From positions 1 to 64,000 of the forward strand of contig JADKFE010000008.1 of NCBI GenBank assembly GCA_016717595.1: a DNA stretch of 64,000 nt, read 5' to 3'. A model generated the notes under the pieces. It was not told the DNA's origin and did no database searches. It was given only the letters and a program-made list of their open reading frames with translations. The position numbers were made by a program, and so were the translations under genes. The stretch's first letter is position 1; every line of letters starts with the position of its first letter. This document shows, piece after piece, positions 25,367-34,237 of the stretch. This DNA comes from Deltaproteobacteria bacterium. GTDB lineage: Bacteria > Myxococcota_A > UBA796 > CAJQPC01.

Positions 25367-26532
25367 ACCTCAACATCCGTAACTACGCGCGCTTAGCGAA
25401 GGCCGCCGTCACCCGTGACGTGCCGGTCTACGCCCACTTCGGCATCACCCACCGCTGCGACCTCACCTGCAAGATGTGCGGGATCTGGCGCTACGGGAAC
25501 AAAAAGGAGGAGCTGAGCCTGGATGAGATCCGCCAGGTCGCAGAGCGCATGAAGCGCCTCGGCGTGGTCCAGATCTCCATCGGCGGCGGCGAGCCCTTCT
25601 CGTATGAGAACTTAGAGGAGGCCGCGAAACACTTCGTAGACGCCGGCCTCAACGTGCGGGTGCTCACCAACGGCGTGAACGTCCCCCGGGAGCGTTTCGA
25701 GAAGATCCTCTCCTACGGCGTGAAGAACTTCTCTATCTCTCTGGACAGCCTCTACCCCGCCCGTTTTGACTACATCTGCGAGGTCGAGGGCTCCTGGGAC
25801 AGCGCGGTGCGCAACATGACCTTCCTCGCCGAGCGCCTCCAGGGCTCCGGCGGGCTGTTGGTGATGAACACCGTCGTCTCCAACCTCAATCTGGAGGAGT
25901 GCCCCGACATCGTGCGCTTCGCCAAAGAGATCGGCTTCGCGGTGAGCTTCTTGCCCATCGAGCTTCTGGCCGATCCCAAGGCCGGCGTGCGCAACTGGGA
26001 GGCGCGCTTCATCCGCCACCGCCCGGAGATGGGCATGTCGGAGGGCCCCCAAGGCGACGTCGGCGAGCGTGTGGATCGTGTGTACGACACGCTGATCCGC
26101 ATGAAGAAGGAGGGCTGGCCGATCCTCAACTCCACGCCGTACCTGGACTCCAGCCGCGTCTACCTCAAGACCGGGCGCTTCCCGGCCGACGGCTGCGACG
26201 CCGGCGCGCTCTACTTCTCGGTGAGCCCCAACGGCCAGTTCACCATCTGCCACCGCACCAACCACGACTACAAACACTTCTTAGATCCCGACTTCGAGAC
26301 CTTCTTCCACTCCAAAGAGTACGAGCACAAGCGGAAGTTAGAGGCCGGGGCCTGCGAGGGCTGTATGCGGGCGTGCTGGATCGACACCAGCTCCATGTTC
26401 CGCACGGTGCAGGGCTTCTTTGAGACGGCCAAGCTCAACCTCGTGCCCCGGCGCGGCGAGCCCGTGCGTTACGAGGAGGCCCTCACCTGGGCGCGCTACG
26501 ACAACGCCCCGGTCGCGCCGCACCCCGCTTGA
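25363..26532 (+). CDS. Radical SAM protein with SPASM-like C-terminal cysteines
   Basis: A 389-residue Fe-S enzyme. Cys32-x3-Cys36-x2-Cys39 in GITHRCDLTCKMCGIWRYG binds the S-adenosylmethionine cluster, with the barrel motifs ISIGGGEPFS, RVLTNGVNV and FSISLDSL. In the C-terminal third, GCDAG, FTICHRTN and CEGCMRACW give five further Cys in the layout of a SPASM/twitch auxiliary cluster, which in known enzymes modifies peptides or other substrates. No precursor peptide gene is seen beside it. The tight four-base overlap with the DegT aminotransferase suggests they act in one pathway, possibly making a modified sugar or lipid. The product is unknown. Confidence 0.88.
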   Translation: MNLNIRNYARLAKAAVTRDVPVYAHFGITHRCDLTCKMCGIWRYGNKKEELSLDEIRQVAERMKRLGVVQISIGGGEPFSYENLEEAAKHFVDAGLNVRVLTNGVNVPRERFEKILSYGVKNFSISLDSLYPARFDYICEVEGSWDSAVRNMTFLAERLQGSGGLLVMNTVVSNLNLEECPDIVRFAKEIGFAVSFLPIELLADPKAGVRNWEARFIRHRPEMGMSEGPQGDVGERVDRVYDTLIRMKKEGWPILNSTPYLDSSRVYLKTGRFPADGCDAGALYFSVSPNGQFTICHRTNHDYKHFLDPDFETFFHSKEYEHKRKLEAGACEGCMRACWIDTSSMFRTVQGFFETAKLNLVPRRGEPVRYEEALTWARYDNAPVAPHPA

Positions 26533-26583
26533 CGGAGGGACGCGGGGAGATAGGCTCCAAGGGCAGCATCTCCGAGGGCCGTC

Positions 26584-27300
26584 TTGCGCTCCATCCTGGC
26601 CATCTGGCGACGTGAGCTGTCGGGCAGCTTCGACTCCGCGCTCGCCTACATCGTGATCCCCGTGCATCTGCTGCTCGTGGGCGTCTTCTCCTTGTGGTTC
26701 GACGATCTCTTTGAGGTCGGCGTCGTGAGCATGAGGAACGTCTTCTTCTGGAGCGCGATGTCGCTCCTGCTCCTCGCCCCGGCCATCACGATGCGCCTCT
26801 TCGCAGAAGAGCGCCGCACGGGCAGCCTGGAGCTGCTCATCACCCTGCCGGTCACCGAGGCCGAGGTCGTGCTGGGCAAGTTTTTGGCGGCGCTCACCGT
26901 GGTGCTCTTCGCCATCGGCCTCACCCTCACCTACCCGCTCACCTTGGCGACCTTGGGTGAGCTGGACTGGGGGCCGGTGATCGGCGGCTACGTCGGGCTC
27001 TCGTTGATGGCGGCGGCGTACTGCGCCATCGGCACCGCGGCCTCGTCGTTCACCTCCAACCAGATCATCGCCTTCCTCGTGGCGGTCACGCTCTGCGTCA
27101 TCCCCTACTCCTTGGGCTTCTTCTTGCACCAGGTCCCGGCGGCGATGTTGCCGGTGGTGCAATACCTCAGCTTTGACTACCACTTCTCAAGCCTCGCCCG
27201 CGGCGTCATCGACACCCGCAACGTCATCTTCTGGGGCTCGGTGGTGATGGGCAGCCTGCACCTCTCGGTGTTCGCGCTTGAGCAGCGGAGGCTCTCCTGA
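26584..27300 (+). CDS. ABC-2 type permease, GldF-like
   Basis: A 238-residue membrane protein with six hydrophobic segments: about 18-40, 57-78, 105-128, 140-162, 170-190 and 215-232. RLFAEERRTGSLELLITLPVTEAEVVLGKF is the conserved cytoplasmic loop of GldF-type permeases, and FAIGLTLTYPLTLA with SFTSNQIIAFLVAV are also typical. It starts at TTG 26584 with GAGGG upstream and overlaps the next gene by one base. Together with the GldG-like and DUF4340 genes it resembles the gliding-type transporter modules widespread outside Bacteroidetes. No ATPase gene is adjacent, which such modules normally have. Confidence 0.88.
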   Translation: MRSILAIWRRELSGSFDSALAYIVIPVHLLLVGVFSLWFDDLFEVGVVSMRNVFFWSAMSLLLLAPAITMRLFAEERRTGSLELLITLPVTEAEVVLGKFLAALTVVLFAIGLTLTYPLTLATLGELDWGPVIGGYVGLSLMAAAYCAIGTAASSFTSNQIIAFLVAVTLCVIPYSLGFFLHQVPAAMLPVVQYLSFDYHFSSLARGVIDTRNVIFWGSVVMGSLHLSVFALEQRRLS

Positions 27301-28856
27301 TGGACCTCCGCAAGAACCTCCGTTTGAACTCCGGCGTGCAGCTCGTCGCCGTCGTGGTCATCTGCGTCTTGCTCAACATCTTGGCGGTGCAGCACTTCAG
27401 CCGCCTCGACCTCACCCAAGACCGCGTTCACACGCTCTCCCAGGCCGGCCGCGCGCTCATGGGCCGCCTGGAGCGCCCGCTCATCGTGAAGGTGTGGTTC
27501 ACAAAGGGCTTAGAGGCGCCGTACAACAACCACGAGCAGCTCGTCGTCGACAAGCTCCAAGAGCTGCGCGCCTGGTCCCGGGGCCGCATGGAGATCGTCG
27601 TCATCGACCCGACGAACGACTCCGACCTGCAAGAAGAGGCCCAACGATACGGCGTTCTGCCCAACGACTACGCCTTCCGCACCGAGTCGCGCACCGAGCT
27701 CAAGAAGGTGTGGATGGGCGTGGCCTTCCTCTACGGCGAGCGCCAGGCCACCCTGCCCGCGGTGACCAACCTCAGCGCCTTGGAGTACGACCTCACCCGC
27801 ACCATCAAGTCGTTGCTCGACGGCGAACGCAAGCTCGTGGGCTACACCACCGGCCACCAAGAGCCCGACCTGCTCACGGCGAAGGGCCCCCTGGAGAACC
27901 TCCGCGCCAAGCTCAGCGAGGCCTATGAGCTGCGCGCCGTAGACCTCACCGCCCGCGAGGCGCCCCCTGAAGGCCTCGACGCCCTGCTCATCGTCGGCCC
28001 CCAAGGCGTCTACGGCGCCCTTGAGCAGTACCGCCTCGACCAGCTCATCATGGACGGCGTGCCCGTCGCCTTCTTTCTGACCAACTACAAGCCCGATCTC
28101 AACACCATGCGCGCGGTGCCCGTGCTGCACGGCTTAGAGGCGCTGTTGGGCAACTATGGCGTCGAGCTGAACCGCGACCTCGTCGCCGACCGCGTCTCCA
28201 ACGGCAAGATGCGGTTCCCGGTGCGCCAAGGCAGCTACCTCGTCTACACGCCGATCAACCTGCCGCTGATCCCCAACGTCTCCGACCTCTCCCAAGACTC
28301 CGTCGTGGTGCGGGGCCTGGGCACGATGCAGTTCCCCTTCGTCTCCTCCATCGACCTGCCCGAGCCCACCGCCGACGGCGTGAAGGTCGAGGTCTTGGCC
28401 CGGGCGTCGTCCCAGGCCGGTCGCATCAAGAACGTGCAGCGCATCGACCCCGACGCCTACAAACGCCGCGACACCAGCGAAGAGATCGGCGCCTGGCCCC
28501 TCATCGTCTCGCTGCAGGGCACCTTCAAGAGCTTCCACGCCGGGCGCGACATCCCCGACGCTGTGGGCCCTGAAGAGGCCGCGGGCCGGGCGAACGAGAG
28601 CGTGCCCACCCGGGTCGTCGTCGGCGGGAGCGCCGACTTCATCGCCAACAACATCCCGTTCATGGTCAACCTCGTGGACTGGATGGTGCAAGACGAGGAG
28701 CTGATCAGCATCCGCTCCAAGACCGTGCAGGTGCCGATGATGCGGCCGCTGGAGCCCCGCGAGCGCGACACCTTGAAGGCCGTGAACCTGCTCGGCGGGA
28801 CGGTGTTCCTCCTCTTGTTCGGCGTTCTCCGCCGAATCTCGCGTCGGAGGGCCTGA
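27300..28856 (+). CDS. GldG-like periplasmic ABC transporter component
   Basis: A 518-residue protein with one N-terminal transmembrane helix (about 12-30, VQLVAVVVICVLLNILAV), a long periplasmic body and a C-terminal helix (about 493-511, LLGGTVFLLLFGVL). The early sequence FSRLDLTQDRVHTLSQAGRALMGRLERPLIVKVWF and GYTTGHQEPD match the GldG / ABC-type uncharacterised component family, as does VVGGSADFIANNIPFMVNLVDWMVQDEELISIRSK near the end. It sits between the permease and the DUF4340 gene with one-base overlaps on both sides (TGATG), so the three are co-expressed. The transported molecule is unknown. Confidence 0.88.
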   Translation: MDLRKNLRLNSGVQLVAVVVICVLLNILAVQHFSRLDLTQDRVHTLSQAGRALMGRLERPLIVKVWFTKGLEAPYNNHEQLVVDKLQELRAWSRGRMEIVVIDPTNDSDLQEEAQRYGVLPNDYAFRTESRTELKKVWMGVAFLYGERQATLPAVTNLSALEYDLTRTIKSLLDGERKLVGYTTGHQEPDLLTAKGPLENLRAKLSEAYELRAVDLTAREAPPEGLDALLIVGPQGVYGALEQYRLDQLIMDGVPVAFFLTNYKPDLNTMRAVPVLHGLEALLGNYGVELNRDLVADRVSNGKMRFPVRQGSYLVYTPINLPLIPNVSDLSQDSVVVRGLGTMQFPFVSSIDLPEPTADGVKVEVLARASSQAGRIKNVQRIDPDAYKRRDTSEEIGAWPLIVSLQGTFKSFHAGRDIPDAVGPEEAAGRANESVPTRVVVGGSADFIANNIPFMVNLVDWMVQDEELISIRSKTVQVPMMRPLEPRERDTLKAVNLLGGTVFLLLFGVLRRISRRRA

Positions 28857-30208
28857 TGTTCACCCAGAAGACGATGATCCTGTTGGGCCTCGCCGCCGCC
28901 TTGGGCCTCGCCACCTTGGCCCCCACCGGCGCTGTAGACCCCACCGCCGACCTGCCCACCCTCGCTGGCGTTGACCGCGACCTCGTCACCCGGGTGGAGA
29001 TCACCCAAGGCCAGCTTGAGAAGGTCGTCATGTTGGGCTCGCTCAAGGAGGGCTGGCGGGTCACCCAGCCCTACGACGCCCCCGCCGACGCCATGTTGCT
29101 GCGCACGCTCCTCAACCAGCTCCGCGAGCCCATCGTCATGGACGTGCGCCTGGATGAGGGCAACCTCGAGACCTACGGCCTCGACGACCAGACCGGCGTG
29201 CTCGTCGAGCTGTTCACCGACGGCGACAGCCCCGCCTTGTCCATCGTCGTCGGCGGCGACATGCCCGGCGGCTTCTCGTTTGTGCGCCTCAAAGACAGCG
29301 AAGACGTCTACCGCGCCAAGGTCGGCGGCCGCGGTCGTTACGCCCGAGACACCATCGAGTGGCAGAACCGCATGGCGGTGCAGGTTGAGCCCGACCTCGT
29401 CGCCGAGATCACCCTCGGCCAGCCGGGGGGTGACCTGCGCTTCTGGCGTGAGGTCGCGGGCACCAACGAGAAGGGGGAGGCGCGGTGGTCCGAGTGGCGC
29501 CTCGCCCAAGATCCTTCCGTGGCGCTCAACCAAGACGCCGTGACCGACCTCGTGGCCAGCCTCAGCGTCGTGCGCGCCGGGAGCCGCCTCAGCGCCGAGA
29601 CCGACGGCGGCTTTGAGACCCCCGCCGCCCGGGTGGAGCTGCGCCTCAACGACGGCACCTCCAAGGTGATGACCTTCGGCAGCCGCGCCAGCGCTGAAGG
29701 TGTCTTCGTCAAGGTGAGCGGCGAAGACGTCGTCTACGCCGTCGCCGCGCCCAAACGGGACGCGGCCTTGCGCCCCTTGGCGGCCCTGCTCGACAACCGC
29801 CTGCTGCGCTTCTCCCGCGAGGACGTTCAGAGCCTACGTTTGGAGGACGGCGGCGTGCCCGTGGTGCTGGAGGCCGGCGGGCCGGAGCTCTGGTTCGTCG
29901 CCGAGCCCAAGAACGTCGACGCCGACGTGAAGCTCATCCTCTTCACGGTGAACATCCTCGCCGACCTGCGCTCCGACGGCGTGGCGACGGGGGTGAGCCT
30001 CGCGGACGCGGGCCTCACCACACCCAGCCAGCGGATCACGATCCTCAAGAAAGACGGCAGCGACCACACCGTCGAGGTCGGCCGCGCCGTGCCCGATGAT
30101 CAGGGCCGGCTCTACTACCATGTGCGTGTAGACGGCGGTGACACGGTGCATCTGGTGCGTGACCAGACCCTCGCCCGGATCCGCGCGGGCTTCGGGCGAG
30201 GGGCCTAG
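28856..30208 (+). CDS. DUF4340 domain protein of the GldF/GldG-type module
   Basis: A 450-residue exported protein. An N-terminal hydrophobic segment (MILLGLAAALGLATLAPTG) serves as signal or anchor. Repeated beta-rich modules follow, each with a W-x-V-x-x-P and L.LRE-like pattern (GWRVTQPYDAPADAMLLRTLLNQLREP, LETYGLDDQTGVLVELFTDG, LRDTIEW-like RYARDTIEWQNRM). These are the hallmarks of DUF4340, always found beside GldG-type transporter genes. It probably works with GldG in the periplasm. It closes the operon that starts at 24113. Confidence 0.85.
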   Translation: MFTQKTMILLGLAAALGLATLAPTGAVDPTADLPTLAGVDRDLVTRVEITQGQLEKVVMLGSLKEGWRVTQPYDAPADAMLLRTLLNQLREPIVMDVRLDEGNLETYGLDDQTGVLVELFTDGDSPALSIVVGGDMPGGFSFVRLKDSEDVYRAKVGGRGRYARDTIEWQNRMAVQVEPDLVAEITLGQPGGDLRFWREVAGTNEKGEARWSEWRLAQDPSVALNQDAVTDLVASLSVVRAGSRLSAETDGGFETPAARVELRLNDGTSKVMTFGSRASAEGVFVKVSGEDVVYAVAAPKRDAALRPLAALLDNRLLRFSREDVQSLRLEDGGVPVVLEAGGPELWFVAEPKNVDADVKLILFTVNILADLRSDGVATGVSLADAGLTTPSQRITILKKDGSDHTVEVGRAVPDDQGRLYYHVRVDGGDTVHLVRDQTLARIRAGFGRGA

Positions 30209-30330
30209 AGGTGATCCCAGACGATTTTTCAGCCGACGGAGATGAATAGCGCCGATGGGGGCGCCGTCGTGCAGCCCGAGTCGGGTATCGACGATAAAAC
30301 GCCGCCCTCGCGGTGAACCTGGAGGAAACC

Positions 30331-32391
30331 ATGGCCAACCTGCTCCCCCTCACCGGCGTCCTGCTCTTCGCGCTCTCCGGTTTTGAGTCTACGCCTCAGC
30401 AGGGAGCGACCCTCAACGACGCGGCCACGGAGGCCGCGCCCGCCGAGCGCGACAACCGCGCCGCGAAGGGTGGCAACAAGGGCGGCAGCAAGGGCGGCTC
30501 CTCCGGTGGCTCCAAGCCCGCCGCCCAGCCCAAGCCCGCGCCCGCGCCAGCCGCCGCGCCCGCTCCCGCGCCTCGCCCCGCCGCCCCCGCGGCCTCGACC
30601 CCTCGCCCCTCGGCCCCCGCGGCGTCGGCGCCTCGCCCCTCGGCCCCCTCAGCCCCCGCGGCCTCGGCGCCCCGCCCCACCTCGTCGAGCGGCACGCCCC
30701 GCCCGGCCAGCGCCCAGACCCCCACGGTGAACACCACGGTGACGCCGGGCAGCTTCCAGCCCTCGTCCAGCGGCGTCTCTGAGGAGCGCCTCCCCGGCGC
30801 GGGCAGCTCCGCCACCCCCGTCGGCGCGACCCCCAGCCCTGGCACCATCCCCACCTACCCCGGCCCGCAAAGCGGCGGCGTCGTGGGCCCCGTCGCCAGC
30901 CCCGGCGCGGGCTCCAGCCCGAACCCCGGCACCATCCCCACCTTCCCCGGTCAGGCGGGCGGCGTCTCCAAGCCCCAGCAAGGCGGCGTCGTGGGCCAGA
31001 ACCCTGGCACCGGCCCCACCTTCCCCGGTCAGCTCGGCGGCGTCTCCAAGCCTGAGCAAGGCGGCGGCGTCGTGGGCCCCGGCCAGAACCCGGGCACCGG
31101 CCCCACCTTCCCCGGTCAGGCGGGCGGCGTCTCCAAGCCCGAGCAGGGCGGCGTCGTCGTGGGCCCCGGCGCGGGCCAGAACCCCGGCACCGTCCCCACC
31201 CTCCCCGGCCAGCAGGGCGGCGTCTCCAAGCCCGAGCAGGGCGGCGTCATCTACCGCCCCGGCGGGCAAGGCGGCGTCATCGCTGGGCCCGGCACGGTCA
31301 GCCCGCGCCCCGGCGGCCAGACCGGCGGCGTCATCTACCGCCCCGGCCAAGGCTCGACCCCCTCCGCGGGTGACGGCTTCCAGCGCCCCGGCACCGGCGG
31401 CCAGGTGGTGACCCGGCCCGGTGGCGGCACCTCGGGCGGCTCACGCCCCGACGTGGGCCTGCCCGACAACGACCGCCCGGACAGCGTCGTCGATAGCGGC
31501 GGCAGCGATCGCCCCGACTCCTACCACCCCGCGGATCGGCCCAGCAGCCAGGGCTCCACGGGCGGCAGCCGCGGCGACACCGTCAACTCGCGGCCCTCCA
31601 ACCACGACCGCCCCGACTACCGGCCCAGCACCGGCGGCGCGCGTCCTGGCCACGACCGGCCCCACGACCACTATCGCCCCGACCGCCCCGCCCATTACCG
31701 GCCCTACACCCCGGTGCACCGCTGGTACTACTCTTACCAGCCCTACTACGCCTACCGCCCCGTGCCCGTGAGCTGGTACCACGGCGTGTTCATCTACGGC
31801 CCCGCCCCCTCTCACCACCACCACTACCACTCCACGGGCAGCACGGCCCAGGCCCAGGTGGAGGCGGCTCCTCTGCCCGACCGCAAGATCGACCGCAACG
31901 ACACCTTCGCCCTCGGGGTTCACGCGGGTGGGTATGTCGGCGGCTACGATGACGGCGCCACCTTCGCCGACAACGGCGTCGGCGCCAAGCTCCGCTACCG
32001 CCCTGTGGAGGCCGTGGGCCTGGAGCTCGGCTACACCGTCTACGACGACTCCTTCGACTCGGCCTCCGAGCGCCGCACCGACCTCCTCCAGCCCTCCGTG
32101 CAGCTCTTCGTGGCGCCTTGGTCTCGGGTGAGCCCCTACATCAGCCTCGGCGCGACCTACAGCAAACGCTCCTATGACGACCAGTGGTCCGACGGCGTGG
32201 CGGTCTACAGCACCCAGGTGCAAGACAGCGCGCTCGGCGCCCACGGCGGCCTCGGCCTTGAGCTGGCCCTTGGCAAGAGCGCGGCCCTCGGTGTGGAGGC
32301 CCGCTACATCCACAGCCTGAACGTAGACGGCGACGACCCCTCCACCCCCGGCGCGCTCCAGGGCATCGGCGGCCTGAGCTTCTACTTCTAA
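30331..32391 (+). CDS. Outer membrane beta-barrel protein with Pro/Gly-rich tandem repeats
   Basis: A 686-residue exported protein. Residues 1-20 form a signal peptide (LLPLTGVLLFALSG). Residues 45-130 are Lys/Gly- then Ala/Pro/Ser-rich. Residues 198-315 hold four or so NPGTxPTFPGQxGGVSKPEQGG units with GVV/GVIYRPG spacers. Residues 370-460 are charged DRPD.. repeats. Residues 465-510 are Tyr/Pro/His-rich (VHRWYYSYQPYYAYRPVPVSWYHG). Residues about 525-686 form a beta-barrel domain (ALGVHAGGYVGGYDDG, GLELGYTVYDD, YISLGATYSKRS) ending in Phe (GLSFYF), as outer membrane barrels do. GGAGG precedes ATG 30331. A surface-exposed extended domain anchored by the barrel is inferred. Function unknown. 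Confidence 0.78.
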   Translation: MANLLPLTGVLLFALSGFESTPQQGATLNDAATEAAPAERDNRAAKGGNKGGSKGGSSGGSKPAAQPKPAPAPAAAPAPAPRPAAPAASTPRPSAPAASAPRPSAPSAPAASAPRPTSSSGTPRPASAQTPTVNTTVTPGSFQPSSSGVSEERLPGAGSSATPVGATPSPGTIPTYPGPQSGGVVGPVASPGAGSSPNPGTIPTFPGQAGGVSKPQQGGVVGQNPGTGPTFPGQLGGVSKPEQGGGVVGPGQNPGTGPTFPGQAGGVSKPEQGGVVVGPGAGQNPGTVPTLPGQQGGVSKPEQGGVIYRPGGQGGVIAGPGTVSPRPGGQTGGVIYRPGQGSTPSAGDGFQRPGTGGQVVTRPGGGTSGGSRPDVGLPDNDRPDSVVDSGGSDRPDSYHPADRPSSQGSTGGSRGDTVNSRPSNHDRPDYRPSTGGARPGHDRPHDHYRPDRPAHYRPYTPVHRWYYSYQPYYAYRPVPVSWYHGVFIYGPAPSHHHHYHSTGSTAQAQVEAAPLPDRKIDRNDTFALGVHAGGYVGGYDDGATFADNGVGAKLRYRPVEAVGLELGYTVYDDSFDSASERRTDLLQPSVQLFVAPWSRVSPYISLGATYSKRSYDDQWSDGVAVYSTQVQDSALGAHGGLGLELALGKSAALGVEARYIHSLNVDGDDPSTPGALQGIGGLSFYF
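30922..31266 (+). repeat. In-frame tandem repeats of 78-93 bases in the barrel protein gene
   Basis: Units begin at 30922, 31000, 31087 and 31180 (each starting with AAC-CCx-GGC-ACC, Asn-Pro-Gly-Thr) and encode NPGTxPTFPGQxGGVSKPEQGG plus a variable linker. Unit lengths are 78, 87 and 93 bases, differing by whole codons, so the repeat has changed by in-frame events. Confidence 0.75.
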
Positions 32392-32417
32392 GCCGAACAT
32401 CAGCGAGTCCAGCGCGG

Positions 32418-32440
32418 CGGCGAGGGTGACCCCCTCGCCG
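32418..32440 (+). terminator. Rho-independent terminator after the barrel protein gene
   Basis: CGGCGAGGG-TGACC-CCCTCGCCG, a 9-base perfect stem with a 5-base loop, is followed by TCGTCTTTCCTT. It starts 27 bases after the stop. Confidence 0.65.
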
Positions 32441-32492
32441 TCGTCTTTCCTTGGGGTCGGCCCAGACGCCGCGCCGGGATACACAAGCGGCG

Positions 32493-33449
32493 ATGATTCA
32501 GGTCACCGCGCTCAACAAGGTCTACACCGTCCCCAAGCGTGGGGAGGGGCTCTGGGGCAGCCTTCGCTCCATCTTCTCCCGCGAGGTCGAGGAGGTGCGG
32601 GCCGTCGCCGACCTCTCGTTCTCGATTCAGGCCGGTGAACGTGTCGGCTTCTTGGGCCCCAACGGCGCGGGCAAGACGACCACCCTCAAGATGCTCGCGG
32701 GTCTGTTGGTGCCGAGCTCGGGTGAACGTGTCGTCGCCGGGTTTGACCCCTCCAAGCGTGACCCCGCGTTTTTGCGGCGTATCACCTTGGTCATGGGCCA
32801 GAAGCAGCAGCTCTTGTGGGATCTGCCGCCCATCGAGACCTTCGCGCTCAACCGGGCGCTGTTTGGGCTAGACGAGGCCCAGGCCAAGCGCACCCAAGAC
32901 GAGCTCATTCAGCTTCTTGAGCTAGAGCCCCTGCTCAATCGGCCGGTTCGGAACTTGTCTTTGGGCGAGCGCATGAAGTGTGAGCTGGCGGCGGCGCTCT
33001 TGCACCGGCCCGACGTGCTGTTCTTGGATGAGCCCACCATCGGCCTCGACGTGCGCGCCCAGGTGGCCGTGCGACGGTTCATCGCCGAGTGGAACGAGCG
33101 CAGCGGCGCCACGGTGCTGCTCACCTCACACTACATGGCGGACATCGCCGCGCTCTGCCCCCGGGTCATCGTCATCGCGGGCGGGGCCCTACGGTACGAC
33201 GGGCCGCTCAAAGACCTCGCTGAGCGTTACGGCGGCGGGCGAAAGGTGGTCGTGCGCACCCGCGACGAGGCGCCGGAGACGCTTGGGCCCTTCGTGCGAG
33301 AGGACGGCGCGCTGGTGGCCCGGCTGCCTTCAGCCGAGGTCGCCGCCGCCGTTGACTTCGCGCTGCGCCAGGTGGCCGTCGCCGATCTGTCGATTGAGGA
33401 GCCTCCCTTAGAGGACGTGCTCTCCAAGCTCTTCGCCGAGCGAAGCTGA
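32493..33449 (+). CDS. ABC exporter ATP-binding protein
   Basis: A 318-residue ATPase. Walker A is GFLGPNGAGKTTTLKML, the Q-loop region is MGQKQQLLWDLPPIETF, the signature is NLSLGERMKCELAAALLHRPD, and Walker B is VLFLDEPTIGLD with the His switch LLTSHYMAD. LVMGQKQQLLWDLPP is typical of the ATPases that partner DUF990-type ABC-2 permeases. A C-terminal extension (about 235-318) contains the regulatory-like beta domain of such exporters. The start ATG 32493 has no strong ribosome binding site. It overlaps the first permease by one base. The substrate is not known. Confidence 0.92.
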   Translation: MIQVTALNKVYTVPKRGEGLWGSLRSIFSREVEEVRAVADLSFSIQAGERVGFLGPNGAGKTTTLKMLAGLLVPSSGERVVAGFDPSKRDPAFLRRITLVMGQKQQLLWDLPPIETFALNRALFGLDEAQAKRTQDELIQLLELEPLLNRPVRNLSLGERMKCELAAALLHRPDVLFLDEPTIGLDVRAQVAVRRFIAEWNERSGATVLLTSHYMADIAALCPRVIVIAGGALRYDGPLKDLAERYGGGRKVVVRTRDEAPETLGPFVREDGALVARLPSAEVAAAVDFALRQVAVADLSIEEPPLEDVLSKLFAERS

Positions 33450-34237
33450 TGTTTCGCGCCTTCCCCACCCTCTTGCGCATCGGGCTCGCCGAGGCCGTGG
33501 CCTACCGCGCTGAGCTCGTGATCTGGGTGCTCACGGCCACGGCCCCGCTGATCTCGATGTTCATCTGGGACCGCGTCGCTGAAGAGGGGCCCTTGGGCGG
33601 CTGGGGCCAAGGGGAGATGGCGCGCTACTTTCTGCTCGCCCTCATCGTGCGGCACATCACCTCCGCCTGGGTGGTCTGGGAGCTCAACGAGAACATCCGC
33701 ACGGGCAGCCTGAGCCCGATGTTGTTGCGCCCGATGCACCCCTTGGTGTTCTTCGTGGCCCAGAACCTCTCGGCGATGCCGCTGCGCGCGGTGATCCTCG
33801 CCCCGCTCATCGTCGGGATCTTGTGGTGGCGGCCAGAGCTCCTGTGGACGCCGGAGCCTTGGACGATCGCCCTGGGCCTGGTCTCCGCGGTCTTCGCCTG
33901 GGCCATCGCCTTCGCCGCCCAGGTGATCTTCGGCAGCCTGGCCTTCTTCTCGCAGCAGAGCCTCGGGCTGTTCAACGTCTATTTTGGCCTGTGGAGCCTG
34001 GGCTCGGGCTACCTCTTCCCCTTGGAGCTGGCGCCTGAGTGGCTGCGGCAGGTGCTGTTGTGGCTGCCGTTTCGGGCGACCCTCGCCACCCCCGTCGAGC
34101 TGCTCGCGGGGCTCGTCGCTTGGGAGGACGCCCTGGGCCTCGTCGCCGCCCAGGTCGTGTGGGCCGTGGTCTTTGTGGGGTTGGCGGCGATGACCTGGAA
34201 TCTCGGCGTCAAACGCCATGAGGCGGTGGGCGCTTGA
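33449..34237 (+). CDS. ABC-2 family permease, first subunit
   Basis: A 262-residue membrane protein with six predicted helices (about 20-44, 57-78, 105-130, 145-168, 175-198, 228-250). It has the pattern AYRAELVIWVLTATAPLISMFIW and ELNENIRTGSLSPMLLRPMHPLVFFVAQNLSAMPLRA, where GSLSPMLLRPMHP is the conserved cytoplasmic turn of the DUF990/ABC-2 transporter family. It overlaps the ATPase by one base and the second permease by four bases. The three genes form one exporter with two related but different membrane subunits. Confidence 0.87.
   Translation: MFRAFPTLLRIGLAEAVAYRAELVIWVLTATAPLISMFIWDRVAEEGPLGGWGQGEMARYFLLALIVRHITSAWVVWELNENIRTGSLSPMLLRPMHPLVFFVAQNLSAMPLRAVILAPLIVGILWWRPELLWTPEPWTIALGLVSAVFAWAIAFAAQVIFGSLAFFSQQSLGLFNVYFGLWSLGSGYLFPLELAPEWLRQVLLWLPFRATLATPVELLAGLVAWEDALGLVAAQVVWAVVFVGLAAMTWNLGVKRHEAVGA

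Noticed and set aside
30922..31266. Regularly spaced repeats considered as a possible CRISPR array
   Set aside because: Units are in-frame coding repeats of unequal length (78-93 bases) with no unique spacers, inside an exported protein gene.
32493..33449. ABC ATPase considered as the missing ATPase of the GldF/GldG module
   Set aside because: It is separated by the barrel protein gene and a terminator, and overlaps its own two permease genes.
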